NCBI RefSeq assembly: GCF_041146395.1
Contig: NC_090997.1
Location: 35,629,501-35,693,500 of the forward strand
DNA: 64,000 nt
Source of the DNA: Eulemur rufifrons
Taxonomy: Eukaryota; Chordata; Mammalia; Primates; Lemuridae
Direction of reading: 5' to 3'
The notes under the pieces are model-generated. The model was not told the DNA's origin. It did not search any database and saw only the letters and a program-made list of their open reading frames with translations. A program made the position numbers and the translations under genes. Positions 1-11,769 of this stretch are shown piece by piece; position 1 is the stretch's first letter, and each line of letters begins with the position of its first letter.

Positions 1-1690
1 GTTTTTTTTTTATTTAACCATTTATCAAGGCCTTAACACATAAAATGAAAGTTTTCTAGAAAACTAGAAAGAAATATTTAGGTTCAGCCGCAGTATGAAG
101 TGTTCCCCTCAGAGGACTTAAACCCCACTTCTCATAATCTCCTTCAACCTCTCCCAAAGCCACCTCAAATACATGTTCAGTGTAAAGAAAGTGGTGTGTC
201 CGTTTCAAATGCAGCTTCATGACAAATCTCGCAGCCCTTCCCTTCTGATCAGACTGCCCATCCTAATTTCCTTGTACCAACTCCGGAGTGGCAGAACCCA
301 GACTCCTCCCCACTATGAGCGGAGCCAAAGAGAGCCCCACGTGTGGAAACTCTGAAGAGCAGGAGGCCAGCATTTGGTAACTTAGGAGTTGACTTAGGGA
401 AACTAGGCAACGGCTACACAAAGCTGGAAAGGCGACCCATCAGTTCTTGGCAGTATCAAAATACATTTAAGTGTGGTTCACAAAAGCAATGATAGCAAGA
501 ATTCCAAAATAGCTGGTGGAGCACAGAAGCAGTCAATCGCCACCAGCCGGCAGCAACATGAAAGTCAGGCACCATGGTCCTGAGAGGTGGCTGCACTCAC
601 GGCAGGGCCCCAACCAGAACTTGGGAGTTCAGAGAACAGGATCAGACTCCCTGGAAAGAGGATGAGAAGCATTAACAATGGCCCCAGCCTCAGTCAAGGG
701 GGCTGGCCCACTCATTTTTAGAAAGACTAACATAGGACACAAAGAACTGCCCAAATGTCTGACAAACAGAGGAAGCTTTGGCTCAGCTAGTGCCATGCCC
801 AACACAATCTAATTCAATGCCCCAGAAAAAGATCATCTGCCATCCTAGGTCACTCTTGACTTAGGAGCCAAGCTATGCTTATGCCTGAATGTAGGCTCAG
901 CAATAGTTCTACCTTGGGGAACTCAGGAAGAAGAGGTAGGGAAATGGGTTGCACATTTTTTCAAATAATCTGTATTTTATGATGCATGTTCTGAGAAGCT
1001 CTCATGGTGAAGCTTACATAGTGGTAAAAATTAAAGATAGTTGGCTAATGCTATTTTGGTTTTGCTAGGTTTCCAAAAAGAAAATACAAATAGCGTATCT
1101 TTTATGAGAACTTTCATCCTAGCACAAGTGGTTACTTTACTTCCTGTCCCCTTTGAAAGCATTATGCAGTAATCTGAGATTATATTAGCACTCGAATTTG
1201 ACCCAATGACTACATTCACAAGAAACAAACATTTCCACTTGTTTGGTGTTATTCACCTGATATTTAAAACTTAACATGTGGTTCCTCATTCATATCAGCT
1301 GTCTATATACCTCATTATAAATATTTAAACCAAACCACGCTTGAACATCTCAACCAACATTCCCTTAGGATTGTGATTATATATACAGAAGCTCTTCAAA
1401 AACACGATCTGGAGATAAAACAAAGAGCTCTCTCAAGGCCTGAACACAAAGCTGTCAGTGGGGGGAGGGGGCAGGCAGCCAAGGAAAAGTTGATGAGGAA
1501 ACTGGGTAAAACATATGTCAGTTTTTCCATTTAGGAGTCACATTTAATGAAGCAAACTATCACACAAAGATGTGAAGTCTCTTTCAGATGGGACTGTGGC
1601 CCTCTGATGGTTTTAAAATATTAAAAATGGAGGAAACGACTTGTGTCTCATGTTCCATCCTGACTTGTGTGGAATTTTATCGGCTTTCCA
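1..1690 (-). other. Unassigned, UTR-like single-copy stretch
   Basis: No repeat family is recognised here and no long reading frame is present. Read on the minus strand, the stretch looks like a long 3' untranslated region: mixed composition, no simple repeats, and at its end (plus 2-16) an AAATAAA-like motif running into at least ten A's, cut by the window edge. It could be the tail of a processed retrocopy, a genuine 3' exon of a neighbouring gene, or ordinary unique DNA. An A-run on the plus strand lies at about 1689-1706. No parent gene is recognised, so this is inference from composition only. Confidence 0.25.
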
Positions 1691-2004
1691 AAAAAAAAAA
1701 AAAAAATGTGGTCAAACATAGTTTGTATCTATTATGTTTACAGAGCTGCTAATAGATCTGAGCTCCATTTCATGTTGATAGCTCTACAGTGTCAGCAAAA
1801 TTCCTTGGAAACACATAGGCTTGCAATCCTCCGAGTAAGGGATCGTGAAGCCATTGAGGTATTCCAGCATTCAAGGGCATTCAGTAGCCTTCGTCCAGAC
1901 CCACTAGATGTCACTGTGCATGTGAGCATGTCTGTGTAAGACTGAGACATTCTGAAAAGAAGAGGAAACCACCGCAGGGGAGAATGTCATGTGGCAACAG
2001 AGGT

Positions 2005-2243
2005 AGAGATTGGTATATATATCTACAAGCCAGAGAACACCAAGGATTGCCGGCGACACCAGAAACTAAGAGAAAGGAATGGAACAGATTCTCCCCCAGA
2101 ACCTTCGGAAAAAGCGTATGGCACTTCAGACATCTTGATTTTGGACTCCTAGCCTCCAGAACTGTGAGAGAATAAATTTATGTTGTTTTATGCCACCCTA
2201 TTTGCTGTACTCGGTTACAGCAGCCCTGGGAAGCAAATACAAC
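2005..2243 (+). mobile_element. MLT1-type MaLR LTR, 3' part
   Basis: The sequence follows the 3' half of mammalian MLT1 LTRs (ERVL-MaLR). It has the 'caaggattgccggc' and 'cctccagaactgtgagaga' stretches, an AATAAA signal at about 2171-2176, and an end resembling the family's '...gcagccctgggaa' terminus. It is an old, non-autonomous solo LTR fragment; the 5' part is too diverged to place and may extend left to about 1830. No TSD was identified. Confidence 0.7.
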
Positions 2244-2259
2244 CCAGCCACTTCTAGAC

Positions 2260-3580
2260 CAGGTTACCTGACCAGCAATGCCCCTAGTCTGGTCATTTCT
2301 GACCACAAACTGCCTGTTCAGCAAAGTCCAAACTTCCTCACTGTCTGGAATACTGATAAATGCTCTTTTCAACAGCTACTGCTAATTTTCCCAAGAAGTT
2401 CCAGTTACTTTTTCCACTCTGGCTCACTCGAAAGAATTCCAGAGGTTTATGAAATGTTTGGAAAACCAGAGGTTTCTTTTTTTCAAAAGGAAAAAGAACT
2501 CTCTCATCTTAAACCTCTCTCCTAGAATGACCTTTAAAAGCTTGAAATTATAGGCTATTGCAGATAGCTAAAAAGCTTATATTTGAAGACTTGTTTGGGG
2601 ATTTTCCCTTCTTGGGAGAGGACTGGGAAAAGAAACAAGAGACATTCTTGCTTTAGGTTAGCTCTCAACTGTCCTTCAGGTCCTCTATAGAAACAGCAGT
2701 AAATGGCATTCTTTATAGAGTACTAAAGAAGTAGGAAACATTTTCTCAAATTAAAACCACTAGCCTAGACCAGAGCTCTCTTTCCATATGTATGTGATCT
2801 AAATCAGGTTATTTATCATCTCTGGATACATTTCATTATTACTTATAATGTAGAAATGGCTCTTCAGAAGAAATCTTGCACCAGTAAAATCTGATTGATT
2901 CACACATTGCTTGGTCAAATTCTTTACCTTCATGTCTTCTAACCTAAATTAGAGCATTAAACACATATTTTCCCCAGCATTGGTGCATATATTTTATTCA
3001 AGAGCTTTGTTGTCTCTTCAAGCTTCTGTACTTCTCTGCCTTATACCAGAAGAGCTTCCAGCTTTTACATTTTGTGATGTATGATTATGGCTTTAACTGC
3101 TAGTCATTGTCAGCATGAATGGAAATCATATTTTCATAGCCTTTTAATCTCTAGAACCTGAGTGAAAGATATCAGATGTGGTTGCAGTCCTGGCCATCTT
3201 GTCCTTTATTCAAATGGGTAATTCAGGAGAGACATTACCTCGAAAAAGTGGTGTGTAGAGTAGAACCAAGCATGAGAAACTCACCCCAAAGCTACTCTCC
3301 CACCTGAAGAATTTTGGGTGAACTTCTATGGAAACCAGGGAATTTGGAAGGGAAATTGTCTATGTAGTCACATTAGTAATCCTGGTAATAAAGTACTTGA
3401 GTGAACATAAACACCATTTCTCTGTCACAAACTGTGCTTAAAATTTCATCTACATAGCTGTTTAGTCTGGAAAAAAAATCTAAGAGCCCAATTTCTGGGA
3501 TATGGCAATTGACTGCCAAAATTTTAGCCACAAAAGAGAGCCAGAGATGGTTCCCTGGAAGTTAGAATTATTTTCCGTTT
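2260..3580. other. No recognised feature
   Basis: AT-rich sequence with only short chance reading frames. I recognise no repeat, RNA gene or exon. Confidence 0.5.
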
Positions 3581-3599
3581 TTATTGTCTAAACTTATCA

Positions 3600-3745
3600 A
3601 TATTACAGCCACTGGTAGCACATGGCTAATTAAATTTAAATTAATTAAGTGAAATTAAAAATCCATTTCTTTAGTCTTGGTAGCCCCACTTCGAGTGCTC
3701 AGTAGCCCCCTATGCCAAGTGGCTACCATATTGGACAGCACAAAA
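3600..3745. mobile_element. hAT-Charlie-like short DNA transposon relic
   Basis: The segment carries 'agccactggtagcacatggct' near its left and 'aagtggctaccatattggacagca' near its right side. These resemble the partly palindromic ends of common mammalian non-autonomous hAT elements that end in 'tattggacagc'. The interior is AT-rich and lacks coding capacity. The subfamily is not determined and the boundaries are approximate. Confidence 0.4.
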
Positions 3746-3759
3746 GTAGCTCTCCTCCA

Positions 3760-5030
3760 GAAGAGGCAGTAGACCCAACCAATGAATTCACAAAGGGTTC
3801 TCAGCTTTGCGTCACCATGTGTAGCATTATTTCCTTTCCTAAAAATTTTTAAGCTGATAATTCATAACGGCACAATGATGCATGTATTACATTTTCTTCC
3901 TAGCTAGAAAATAAGCAAACAATTTTATTAGGATTTTTTATTTAAACACGGTTTTCTCTAATACTTTTCTATGCCTTTAGAAACTGAGTATCCATGATCA
4001 TTGTAAAAACACCAAGTCTTGACATTTCACTACATAATGAACTTGACTCTGCTTTCTGTGTATTGGAATATATACTTAGGTTGGTTTTTAAATGTAAGAT
4101 ATTCTGAAAATAAAGTACTATGAACTTAATAAACTTTTAAGGAAACCTTTCCCCACATGCTTATAATTTCAAACTTATTTGAATTTAAAAGAGAAGAGAT
4201 TAAAAAGAAAAAACATACACATGTGGCAGTCAAAAGCTATGAAAAATTTTATGGCTGTTATAAAATAAAACAATACGTATATTTACACATTTGGTGTCAT
4301 GCTATGTGCCATCCCAGCTTGAGTTGACTTGATGCTTTGCTTTGTATTGCACCATATTTTGAACCTTATAATTGTGTCATACTAACAATATTCAGATGGC
4401 AAAGTCAATTTTAAGTCTGAGAATCAATAATAATTCTATTTCTAGGTTGTCATATTCACTAAAATCCTGTCTTAAGCAAGCCAACTCTCAATTTAGATCT
4501 GACTTATAACTATGGGCAGAGAGGTTATGGTTGTCAAATGTAAGGGAGCAATGCCAATGATTTGCAGTTGCCCTTATTAAAACCCAGAGATTCCTGATGG
4601 GTAAAACTAATTCAGACACTTCATCTCCCAGTATATGTTCCATTGGTGAATGCGGATGACTCAGAGAAAGTGATTACCTTTCTGGTAAAAAGCATACATT
4701 CTCTGTACACTGAGTCAGTAGCTGCTTCTTCTTACCTGAAATAACACATTTTTCATCTGAGTCACTTGGAGGCTGATGGGTATCAAAATAGACTAAAAAT
4801 AAATTGAACATCCAAGCGAACATGTTGCCCTGCTTATGTTTCTTCTCAAAGAAACATAGTCTGTAAAAGGAACCTAATTCTCAAAAAGTGTTTAATGAGG
4901 GCCCACAGCAACCTGAATCACTCTTGCATATTTAAGGATGGTGTGAAACCACAGGCATCGCGTATTTAGGCATTGCTGAAAAAGCTGATATGGGAGCAAG
5001 AGCACACACAGAGAGTCTATGAGTGAAATT
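3760..5030. other. No recognised feature
   Basis: AT-rich unique-looking DNA. No repeat family, RNA gene or coding exon recognised. Confidence 0.5.
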
Positions 5031-5035
5031 CAATT

Positions 5036-5115
5036 TCTTTTTAATCCAACAAATATTAAATGAGCAAGTACTGTATGTGGAACACGTGTTATATGAGAGG
5101 ATTAGGGGCTTGAAG
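5036..5115 (-). repeat. Possible L2 3'-end fragment
   Basis: The words 'ccaacaaatattaaatgagcaagtactgtatgtg' (in part) resemble the reverse complement of the ancient LINE-2 3' terminus ('...cacatagtaggcgctcaataaatatttgttg'). The fragment is short and diverged, so the assignment is tentative. Confidence 0.4.
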
Positions 5116-5324
5116 TGGGGAGAGTAAAAGAAAAAAATTACGAAGATAAAATATAATATTAATTTTCATTACATGCATCTAAGTCAATTTGGTTTCTTAA
5201 GATGTAAATTGCTCTCCCTACTAAACATGGAAAAATGGACAATACTACCTAGTAAATAAATGTCATTAATCTGAATTAGGTTTAGTTTTTTCTGTGTAAC
5301 TTTTTTTCATTAAAAAGTTAAAGG

Positions 5325-5455
5325 GAGGTGGCTGGGACATAGTCTGCAAAGAAGCTGCGGGTATGGTTTTTCTGTAAGTTGCCATGTGCGGAAGGCACGC
5401 TTAGCACTTTTCGCTGAGCCGATGTTCACAGTGGTTATCTACGTGGTTAATTATT
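5325..5455. other. CpG-retaining unassigned segment
   Basis: Six CpG dinucleotides occur in about 110 bases (for example in gctgcggg, gtgcgga, cacgctt, ttcgctg, gccgatg, tacgtgg), inside a strongly CpG-depleted neighbourhood. No repeat family or reading frame explains it. It could be a conserved regulatory element or the remains of an unrecognised young insertion. Confidence 0.3.
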
Positions 5456-5634
5456 ATTAATCTGCTTAAAATATTACCTATGTGTAGAAAGCTTCAAGAT
5501 AAAGAAGAGGCTCTCTACACTGAAATATATACTAGAATGTTTTTACCTTCATCTAAAATGATATTGTCAAAATACAAAACACTGCCAACTAAATTATATT
5601 GAATAAATGGTCAGCAGACTCTTCATGCTCTAAA

Positions 5635-5765
5635 GCTGTGCTTCTCAAACTTGAGCATACATGTGAATTACCTAAGAATCCTGTTAGAATGCAGGTTCTG
5701 AGGTCTGGTGTGGGGCCTGAGATCATGCACGTCTACTAAGTTTCCAGATGAGGCAAGTGCTATTG
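5635..5765 (+). mobile_element. MER5A-like hAT-Charlie fragment
   Basis: Starts with 'tgcttctcaaacttgagcat', matching the family end 'ggttctcaaactttagc', followed by the typical 'aattacctaagaatcctgttagaatgcaggttctgaggtc' middle (approximate positions). A non-autonomous, old mammalian DNA transposon, truncated on the right. Confidence 0.55.
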
Positions 5766-6062
5766 TTCCTCTTCGCTCTGAATAGCACTAATCTGAAGAG
5801 TATTCTTATGAGCAATGATTACCAGCAATTAATGCCTTTGCACGCATTATGGCAGAGTAACTAATTTTGTGAGGGATGATTCACAGTTAATTTCAAAACT
5901 AAGATCTCAAGTTATCTGTGTGGATGGGGAAGAAAGTGGTCCATGTTTGTGATTTAGGGACATTAGAAGAACATATACAAACTCCCCCAAGAAAGGCAAA
6001 GAAAACGTGACGATCATAGACGATGGTGTGTCAGCATCAGAAACTGAGTTACTTGGTTTAAA

Positions 6063-6235
6063 ACAGTGTTCCTAAACATGCCTGGAAGTAATAATTCATC
6101 TGAGATAGTTATTAAAAAATATAGATTCCCAGAGCCCATCCAAGACCAACTGTACCTAAATCTCCAATTGGAATCTGGATATTTAATTTATTAGTCTTGG
6201 GTATTTCTTACCATCAGGCAACTTTGGGAAACAAA
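6063..6235 (+). mobile_element. MER5/MER58-like hAT-Charlie relic
   Basis: Shows the layout of short hAT-Charlie elements: a diverged 'cagtgttcctaaac' left end, 'agttattaaaaaatatagattcccagagccc' in the middle and 'ggcaactttgggaaac' at the right. Old and non-coding. Subfamily uncertain. Confidence 0.45.
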
Positions 6236-6489
6236 AAATTGCTTCTTCAAGTATTTTGTTTAAAATTGAAATGCTACTGGGAAAAGTCACCTAGTAAGCT
6301 GGCATCAGTCATATTTATCCAATTGTGTTTCTGTGACAACTTAGATTAGAGCTGATGGAAAAGAAATTTGGATAAGGATATCAATGGTGTCATTTTAAAG
6401 TACCGTCAAGAGAAATCCAGACTCGGTAAAGTGCTGCAGAAGAGGATTCCTGAGCAATCACATTATGGTAAATAAAGAAAGAGAAAATG

Positions 6490-6700
6490 AAAATAATAGC
6501 TTTCATTTGCTAAGAGTTTACCTTGTGCTAGTACCTTGTAACCATTCTAATTGTTACATGCAATAACTCTTATGACCCTCACAGCTACATCACAAGAGAG
6601 TAGGTTCTACTTTTAGCTCCATTGTACAGCTAAGGAAACTGAGGCAAGCTGGAAAGTGGCAGAGCCAGTATTCAAACCCAAGCAATCTGGCCTCAACGCC
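6490..6700 (-). repeat. MIR SINE
   Basis: Contains the reverse complement of the MIR core: 'agctaaggaaactgaggcaa', 'gtggcagagccagtattcaaaccca' and an upstream 'taactcttatgaccctcacagc'. MIR is an ancient tRNA-derived SINE present in all mammals. Confidence 0.8.
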
Positions 6701-6701
6701 C

Positions 6702-6702
6702 A

Positions 6703-6733
<31 letters not shown>

Positions 6734-6850
6734 AAGATAGGTGAAGTCTCATTATGTTGCTCAGGTTGGTCTCAAACTCCTGGCTTCAACCAATGCCTCA
6801 GCCCCCCAGTAGCTGGGATTACGGGCACGAGCCACCTTGCTCCAGCCGGC
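6702..6850 (-). repeat. Partial Alu with TTTA-repeat tail
   Basis: A run of TTTA units (about 6702-6732, the complement of the A-tail) is followed by 'tgttgctcaggttggtctcaaactcctgg', 'ctcagc', 'agtagctgggattac' and 'gagccacc'. This is an Alu-type 7SL-derived SINE in minus orientation, shorter than a dimer (monomer or internally deleted copy) and diverged, hence older than the four intact Alus of the window. A chance open frame at 6754-6963 lies across it. Confidence 0.75.
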
Positions 6851-7114
6851 CTGTTGTTTTAAAAAGACTTCAGGAAATGGCTCATGTTATAGCAGTTTTA
6901 CTCCCAAATGAGTCACAGAGACAAGCCAGTGCACAGTTTCTTTTCCATTTGATCTTTTCATAATTCTGTCTTGTTCTCATCCTAGCTTCTTCCGTTTATG
7001 AGGAACATGGTTGAACCTAGAAAATGCCTTATTGTTTCATCTTTCATCTTGTTCTCCTGCCAAGATAGGATGTTTTCCCTACTGTGTATTTGGTTTGAGT
7101 TGGGAGTTACTACC

Positions 7115-7680
7115 TCTCAACGTGAACATCAAACAACCCCATTAAGAAGTGGGCAAAAGACATAAACAGAAGCTGTTCAAAAGAAAATAGGCTAATGGCC
7201 AGTAAACATATGAAAAAATGCTCAATGTCACTAATCATTGGGGAAATGCTAATCAAAACCACACTGAGATATCACCTAACCTCAGTAAGAATGGCTTTTA
7301 TCAAAAAGTCCCAAAACAATAGATGCTGACGTGGATGCAGAGAGAAAGGAACACTTACACACTGTTGGTGGGACTGCAAATTAGTACAACCTCTATAGAA
7401 AATAGTATGGAGATTCCTCAAAGAACTAAAAGTACACCTACCATTTGATCCAGCAATCCTACTACTGGATATTTACTCAAAGGAAAAAAAGTCATTTTAT
7501 CAAAAAGACACTTGCACTCGAATGTTTATTGCAGCACAATTCACAATCACAAAGATGTAGAACCAACCCAATTTGTCCATCAATTCGTGAGTGGATTAAT
7601 AAAATGTGGTATATGTAGTACATGGAGTACTACTCAGCCATAAAAAGGTGAATTAATAATACCTTTTGTAACAACCTGGA
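7115..7680 (+). mobile_element. L1 LINE, end of ORF2
   Basis: Matches the C-terminal part of L1 ORF2: 'agaagtgggcaaaagacat', 'aatgctaatcaaaaccaca', 'tgttggtgggactgcaaatta', 'agcaatcctactactgg' and 'gagtactactcagccataaa' occur in the expected order. The frame is broken by several stops and the copy ends before the 3' UTR. A dead, 5'-truncated insertion. Confidence 0.9.
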
Positions 7681-7689
7681 CCATTTAGG

Positions 7690-8780
7690 TGAGTTGCTTT
7701 CCTGGGTTACCTGTTTGTATTTGCAAATTCATATCCTTCTATACTCAGAGATAGCATCTAGCACTATTATCAAGAGCTACAGTTAACAGAAACAGCCACA
7801 AGTACATTTCCACCAATATTGCTTCATAACAGTGACATGATTCTTATTTTTCAATTGCTAAATGCCAGACCTATGGACTCTCAATAATTATCATTTGCTT
7901 TGATCCTAACATCTATCAGAAATATTACTTCATTCATTTACCCCAATCATATTTATTTCCTTTATGTGAGACAATAAAATTAGCTTTCTACATCAAGAAA
8001 AAATATTCTATTAATCGACATGCTCATTTAAAATTAGTAGAAGTAATCTGATTGATCTTATGTACAAATAAATGCTCCTGCCTCTACAGCCATTGAAAAT
8101 ACCTTGTCGGTAAGTGGCATCCTTTCAAAGAATAACTCAAAGGCCACATTAAATACCTTCTCTGCAAATAAACAAATTATGTTACAGATTTTAATCAGTA
8201 TCATATGTTCGTTATCAAAAAGTTAGGTAGATTTTCTTCTCTCCTCATTTTATTATTAATGCAATATAGTCAAAATAAGAAAATAAAACAAATTTGAGAA
8301 CAGTTTAGTGTGGAGGTAAGTGAAAGCAAACTGTTGATGTTCTTATTTTATTATTTGCCTTTGATATTTAAGGTCTTGGTATCACTAGGTTGAGTATGTT
8401 ACATTTATTTGTTAATGGCACTCTATAGTCTTGTTTGATACCCAAATTGCTATTGACTTGAAGATTGTTTAGCCTACGCTTTACTCATTTCTCCTCCCCA
8501 AAGGAAAAGACACTGGCATAAGATAAGCAAATGACCAGTAAGTAGTGTAGAAAACTCCCTGTCCTACTAGCACAGTATCTTCGGCATAGACTTGGTAGAC
8601 TTGGAATAACATTATGTTAAAAGAAGAGCTTGATAAAAAAAAAAAAATGTTAGCACACAGCATACCAAAAAGGAAAACATAATAAATATATGCAATGAGT
8701 GTGCTCATTCCTATGGTCCAAATCATAACGATGCTATAAAAACATAGATTTGGTATTTGGCTTTCCCCAACTCATAAATA
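7690..8780. other. No recognised feature
   Basis: AT-rich DNA. A short A-run lies near 8635-8647. I recognise no repeat family or coding exon; the small open frames are at chance level. Confidence 0.5.
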
Positions 8781-8787
8781 TAATTAG

Positions 8788-8892
8788 CTGGGAGAGGGAA
8801 ACAGGGGTAGGGAGAGGAAGGGAGGGGAGGGGTAAAGAGAGGAGGGTAGAAGAGAGGCAAACAGATAAGGAATGGAGGGAGGAAAGAAGGAT
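8788..8892 (+). repeat. Polypurine (GA-rich) tract
   Basis: About 100 bases almost entirely of A and G, with repeated gggag/gaggggag motifs. Low-complexity purine strand; such tracts can adopt triplex (H-DNA) structures, which is general knowledge and not shown here. The antisense frame over it encodes only a Ser/Leu/Pro-rich chance peptide. Confidence 0.8.
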
Positions 8893-8929
8893 AAGGAAAT
8901 GGCTCTCTTGAATATTCTTAAGCATATAC

Positions 8930-9850
8930 CATGTATATTTTTCCTTTAAAAATTATTTAACCTGGATTCACCTTTGAAGTCCTAGCATGATGAAACAAAA
9001 GCTCTCCTCTTTCAGATAATCCTTAGCAGTGACCTCTCACCTAATTTCCCCACATCCAACCTCTTGTTTCTCAGATTTATCCTTTATGTGGTCACCAGTT
9101 ATCCCTGGGAAACCTGGTAAGATCCCGATGGTCCTGTTTACCCCTTTCTTCCTATTCTCTCCTGGCGCATTTTTAATAAGCCCTATTGTAGCATTTGGCT
9201 CCTCCTGTGTTGTATTAAGAGTCTACCAGTTGTTTATGTGTTTTTATCTTGTAATTTGAACTGAATCTTCAATCAAAATCAAACAGAATTTATTTAGTAC
9301 AATTTCTCACCAACATAGGAATTGCTACTTCACCACCCAAATAACTAGAGCCATCAAATCTTCCTTGTATCTTGGCATGTCACATGATGGTTCTAGTCCT
9401 TTCACTTCCCTGGACTCTCTGCTACTCTCTGAAGTGGCACCTAGAATTAAATTTATTAATCCATATAGTATTTGCAACCCAGGGCACAATGGGATTCCTT
9501 CCCATAATTGTAATATGATGCCTGTATGAATATATTCAAAGGTAGCCTTAGGATTTTTTAGAGCCTCTTTTTCTTTTTAATCATATACTGACTTTATGGT
9601 CCTAACTTTTCTTTAATTTCTATTAGGTCACATTTTAGTGGTTGGGAATAGGTGTCAACTATAATTTCATATTCTATCTCCATCACTATTCTATTTGTTA
9701 AATGAATGGTTTACTGAATGGTTTGTTTGTTGAGAGAATAAATCAATTGCAAATTAAGGCTGGAAAAGTCTTGACCAAAAGGATATCATAAAAAAGACTT
9801 TCCACATTCTTTTCTAAAATCAAGACAGATGATCTTAATGAAACGCCTCT
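8930..9850. other. No recognised feature
   Basis: No repeat, RNA or exon recognised. Short reading frames (for example 9029-9259) lack similarity to any family I know. Confidence 0.5.
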
Positions 9851-9856
9851 ATTCCA

Positions 9857-10042
9857 GTGATTCTCTAGGTGTGGTTTCTGGATTGGCAGCAGAAGCAGCA
9901 CCTGGGAGCTAGTTAGAAATGCAGATTATCTGGCCCTTTGCCAGACCCACTGATTTAGAAACTGTAGCTGGAGCCAAGAAAGCTGGTTTTGACAAGCTCT
10001 CTGGTGATTGTGATACACTAAAGTTTGAGAACTACTGTCATA
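9857..10042 (-). mobile_element. MER5A hAT-Charlie element
   Basis: Reverse complement of the MER5A consensus over nearly its full length: 'tgtggtttctggattggcagcag', 'cacctgggagctagttagaaatgcag', 'ccactgatttagaaact', 'gacaagctctctggtgattgtgatacac' and 'aaagtttgagaactactg' appear in family order (positions given, not the full string). Non-autonomous, ancient eutherian DNA transposon. Overlapping small frames on both strands are chance. Confidence 0.8.
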
Positions 10043-10159
10043 GTTTACCAAATGGACAATTCTTACGCCTTTCCTTTGATTTGCTATCCTCACTATGTTT
10101 GGCAGGTCTTTCCTTATAACAAGGACAAGCAAAGTTTATTTCCAATTTATTCCACATAC

Positions 10160-10335
10160 CAGCAGGGTGGGTGGTCTTTAGCAAATCATTTAAACCGTTA
10201 GACCCACTCTGTCCTCATCTGTAAAATAAGTCTGTAACAACAATCTTCCAGCATTGTGGAGAGGATTAAAGTGTAACATATACATAAAGCTACTAGCTAT
10301 AATTAAGGTCCTTGATATATATTTATTCTTATCCC
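10160..10335 (+). repeat. MIR SINE
   Basis: Shows the MIR core on the plus strand in diverged form: 'agcaaatcatttaaacc', 'cctcatctgtaaaataag', 'gtggagaggattaaagtgtaac', ending near 'tatttattcttat'. Confidence 0.6.
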
Positions 10336-10339
10336 ATTT

Positions 10340-10635
10340 CCTCCTCACATTTTATTTTCATATCTATTGAATCACCTATTTCCTGGTACTCCATCTTAAC
10401 AACCCAGTCTGATTTCAACACGGGGGCATTTCCAAATATTTGTTCTCTGTAATTTTCATTTAGCTAAATTTTCATCTGGCCATGAAGTTTCTCCTCTGTG
10501 TGCCCAGTGATTTTATATTTATATCTAGAAAATTATGTTTAGAGTACTTGGGTGTGGAGTGGGTATCATGACTAGACTTTCTATCTAGAACTCACCTTCA
10601 AAGCCCTGTGTTCATTTACTTCACCTTTCATGAGG
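10340..10635. other. No recognised feature
   Basis: AT-rich DNA without a recognised repeat. Confidence 0.45.
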
Positions 10636-10639
10636 TTAA

Positions 10640-10740
10640 CTCATAACTATCGTCAAAAAGTGTTGACTGAGTCCACCCAATGGGCTGGGCAGCAGGCACT
10701 GGGTACTGGGGACACTTTAGTGAGTAAGACTGTCCATTCC
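10640..10740 (-). repeat. Possible L2 3'-end fragment
   Basis: Words such as 'ggcagcaggcactgggtactggggac' followed by 'agtgagtaagac' match the reverse complement of the L2 3' end. Diverged. The 100-codon frame at 10630-10932 that overlaps it is not a recognised protein. Confidence 0.45.
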
Positions 10741-10744
10741 TTCA

Positions 10745-11400
10745 CACAGCGTCCAGTTGAATGGGTTTGTCTTATTTATCCAGACGATTTCTGTCTATAT
10801 ATCAGAACTTATTTTTCCAAAGAAGAAAGTTACCACTCAATGACTCAAGTAGGGAAACAAGATGGAAATAGAAGTGTTGTTATATGCAGGAAGGAAAAGA
10901 CAGGCAACATATTTCAGAATTTAAAACCCTGATTTTTGAAACCCACCCTTCATTAGCTTACACTCAGTAGCAAAATTTCCAGTTGTACCAAATGCTAGCT
11001 CTGCCAGGAAGTTCTGGGACTATAAACTTTCTTCTAATCACTATTGAAAGTGGAAACATTCTGTTTAGAAAGAGCTTGATTAATTTGAGTGTTCTAATCA
11101 TGATTTTATCCAAATGCATTATTATTACTGGGCATTGAAAAGTTTTGGAGAAAAGTCCGGTGGATTCTTTATGAGCTTGATTTGCTCAAAGTGTGCATAT
11201 CATAGGCTTCTTGAGGAAAAGCAGATAACAGAGATTTGTCTTGACCACAAATCTAGCACAATGTGCAGCCCAGGGCAAGATTTTAATAAGGGATTGTTTA
11301 TAAAAAGAGATAGGGATTTTTTAGCCAAAAAGTAATCTACACTGAACTTGCTGTTTCCAAGGATATGCTCATTGAAAATTTTAATGGGTATAAATAGCCT
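10745..11400. other. No recognised feature
   Basis: No repeat family or coding exon recognised. Small chance frames only. Confidence 0.45.
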
Positions 11401-11760
11401 ACCCTCAAGAAAGGTGTTACTAATTTATATGTTCCACTAACTGGATAAAAGCTAACCCTTTCCCAAATCCTCGCCAATGCTGAGTTTTGTTGGTCTTTTT
11501 ATTCTTTGCCAATCTAATCAATTAAACATTATAACTTGATGTCCTTATTTGCATGGCACAGATGTGAGATTGAACATAATTTTATATTTATAATGGTCTA
11601 TTGTTTTTCTTTCTGTGAATTGTCTAGGTTCTTTGTACACATTCTTAAAGATATGTTAGCCTTTTTGCTTACTGATTTTATTATACTTTTGCAAATATTT
11701 TTGTGAATTTAGAGTTTCTTTATTTTGACTTTGAGCCCAATGTTCACTACTAGAGAATTG
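11400..11760 (-). mobile_element. Old L1 fragment, antisense
   Basis: Resembles the reverse complement of old mammalian L1: 'ccaaatcctcgccaatgctgag', 'tttgccaatctaat', and 'tctgtgaattgtctaggttctttg'. Heavily diverged; boundaries approximate. Confidence 0.55.
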
Positions 11761-11769
11761 GGTTTACTA

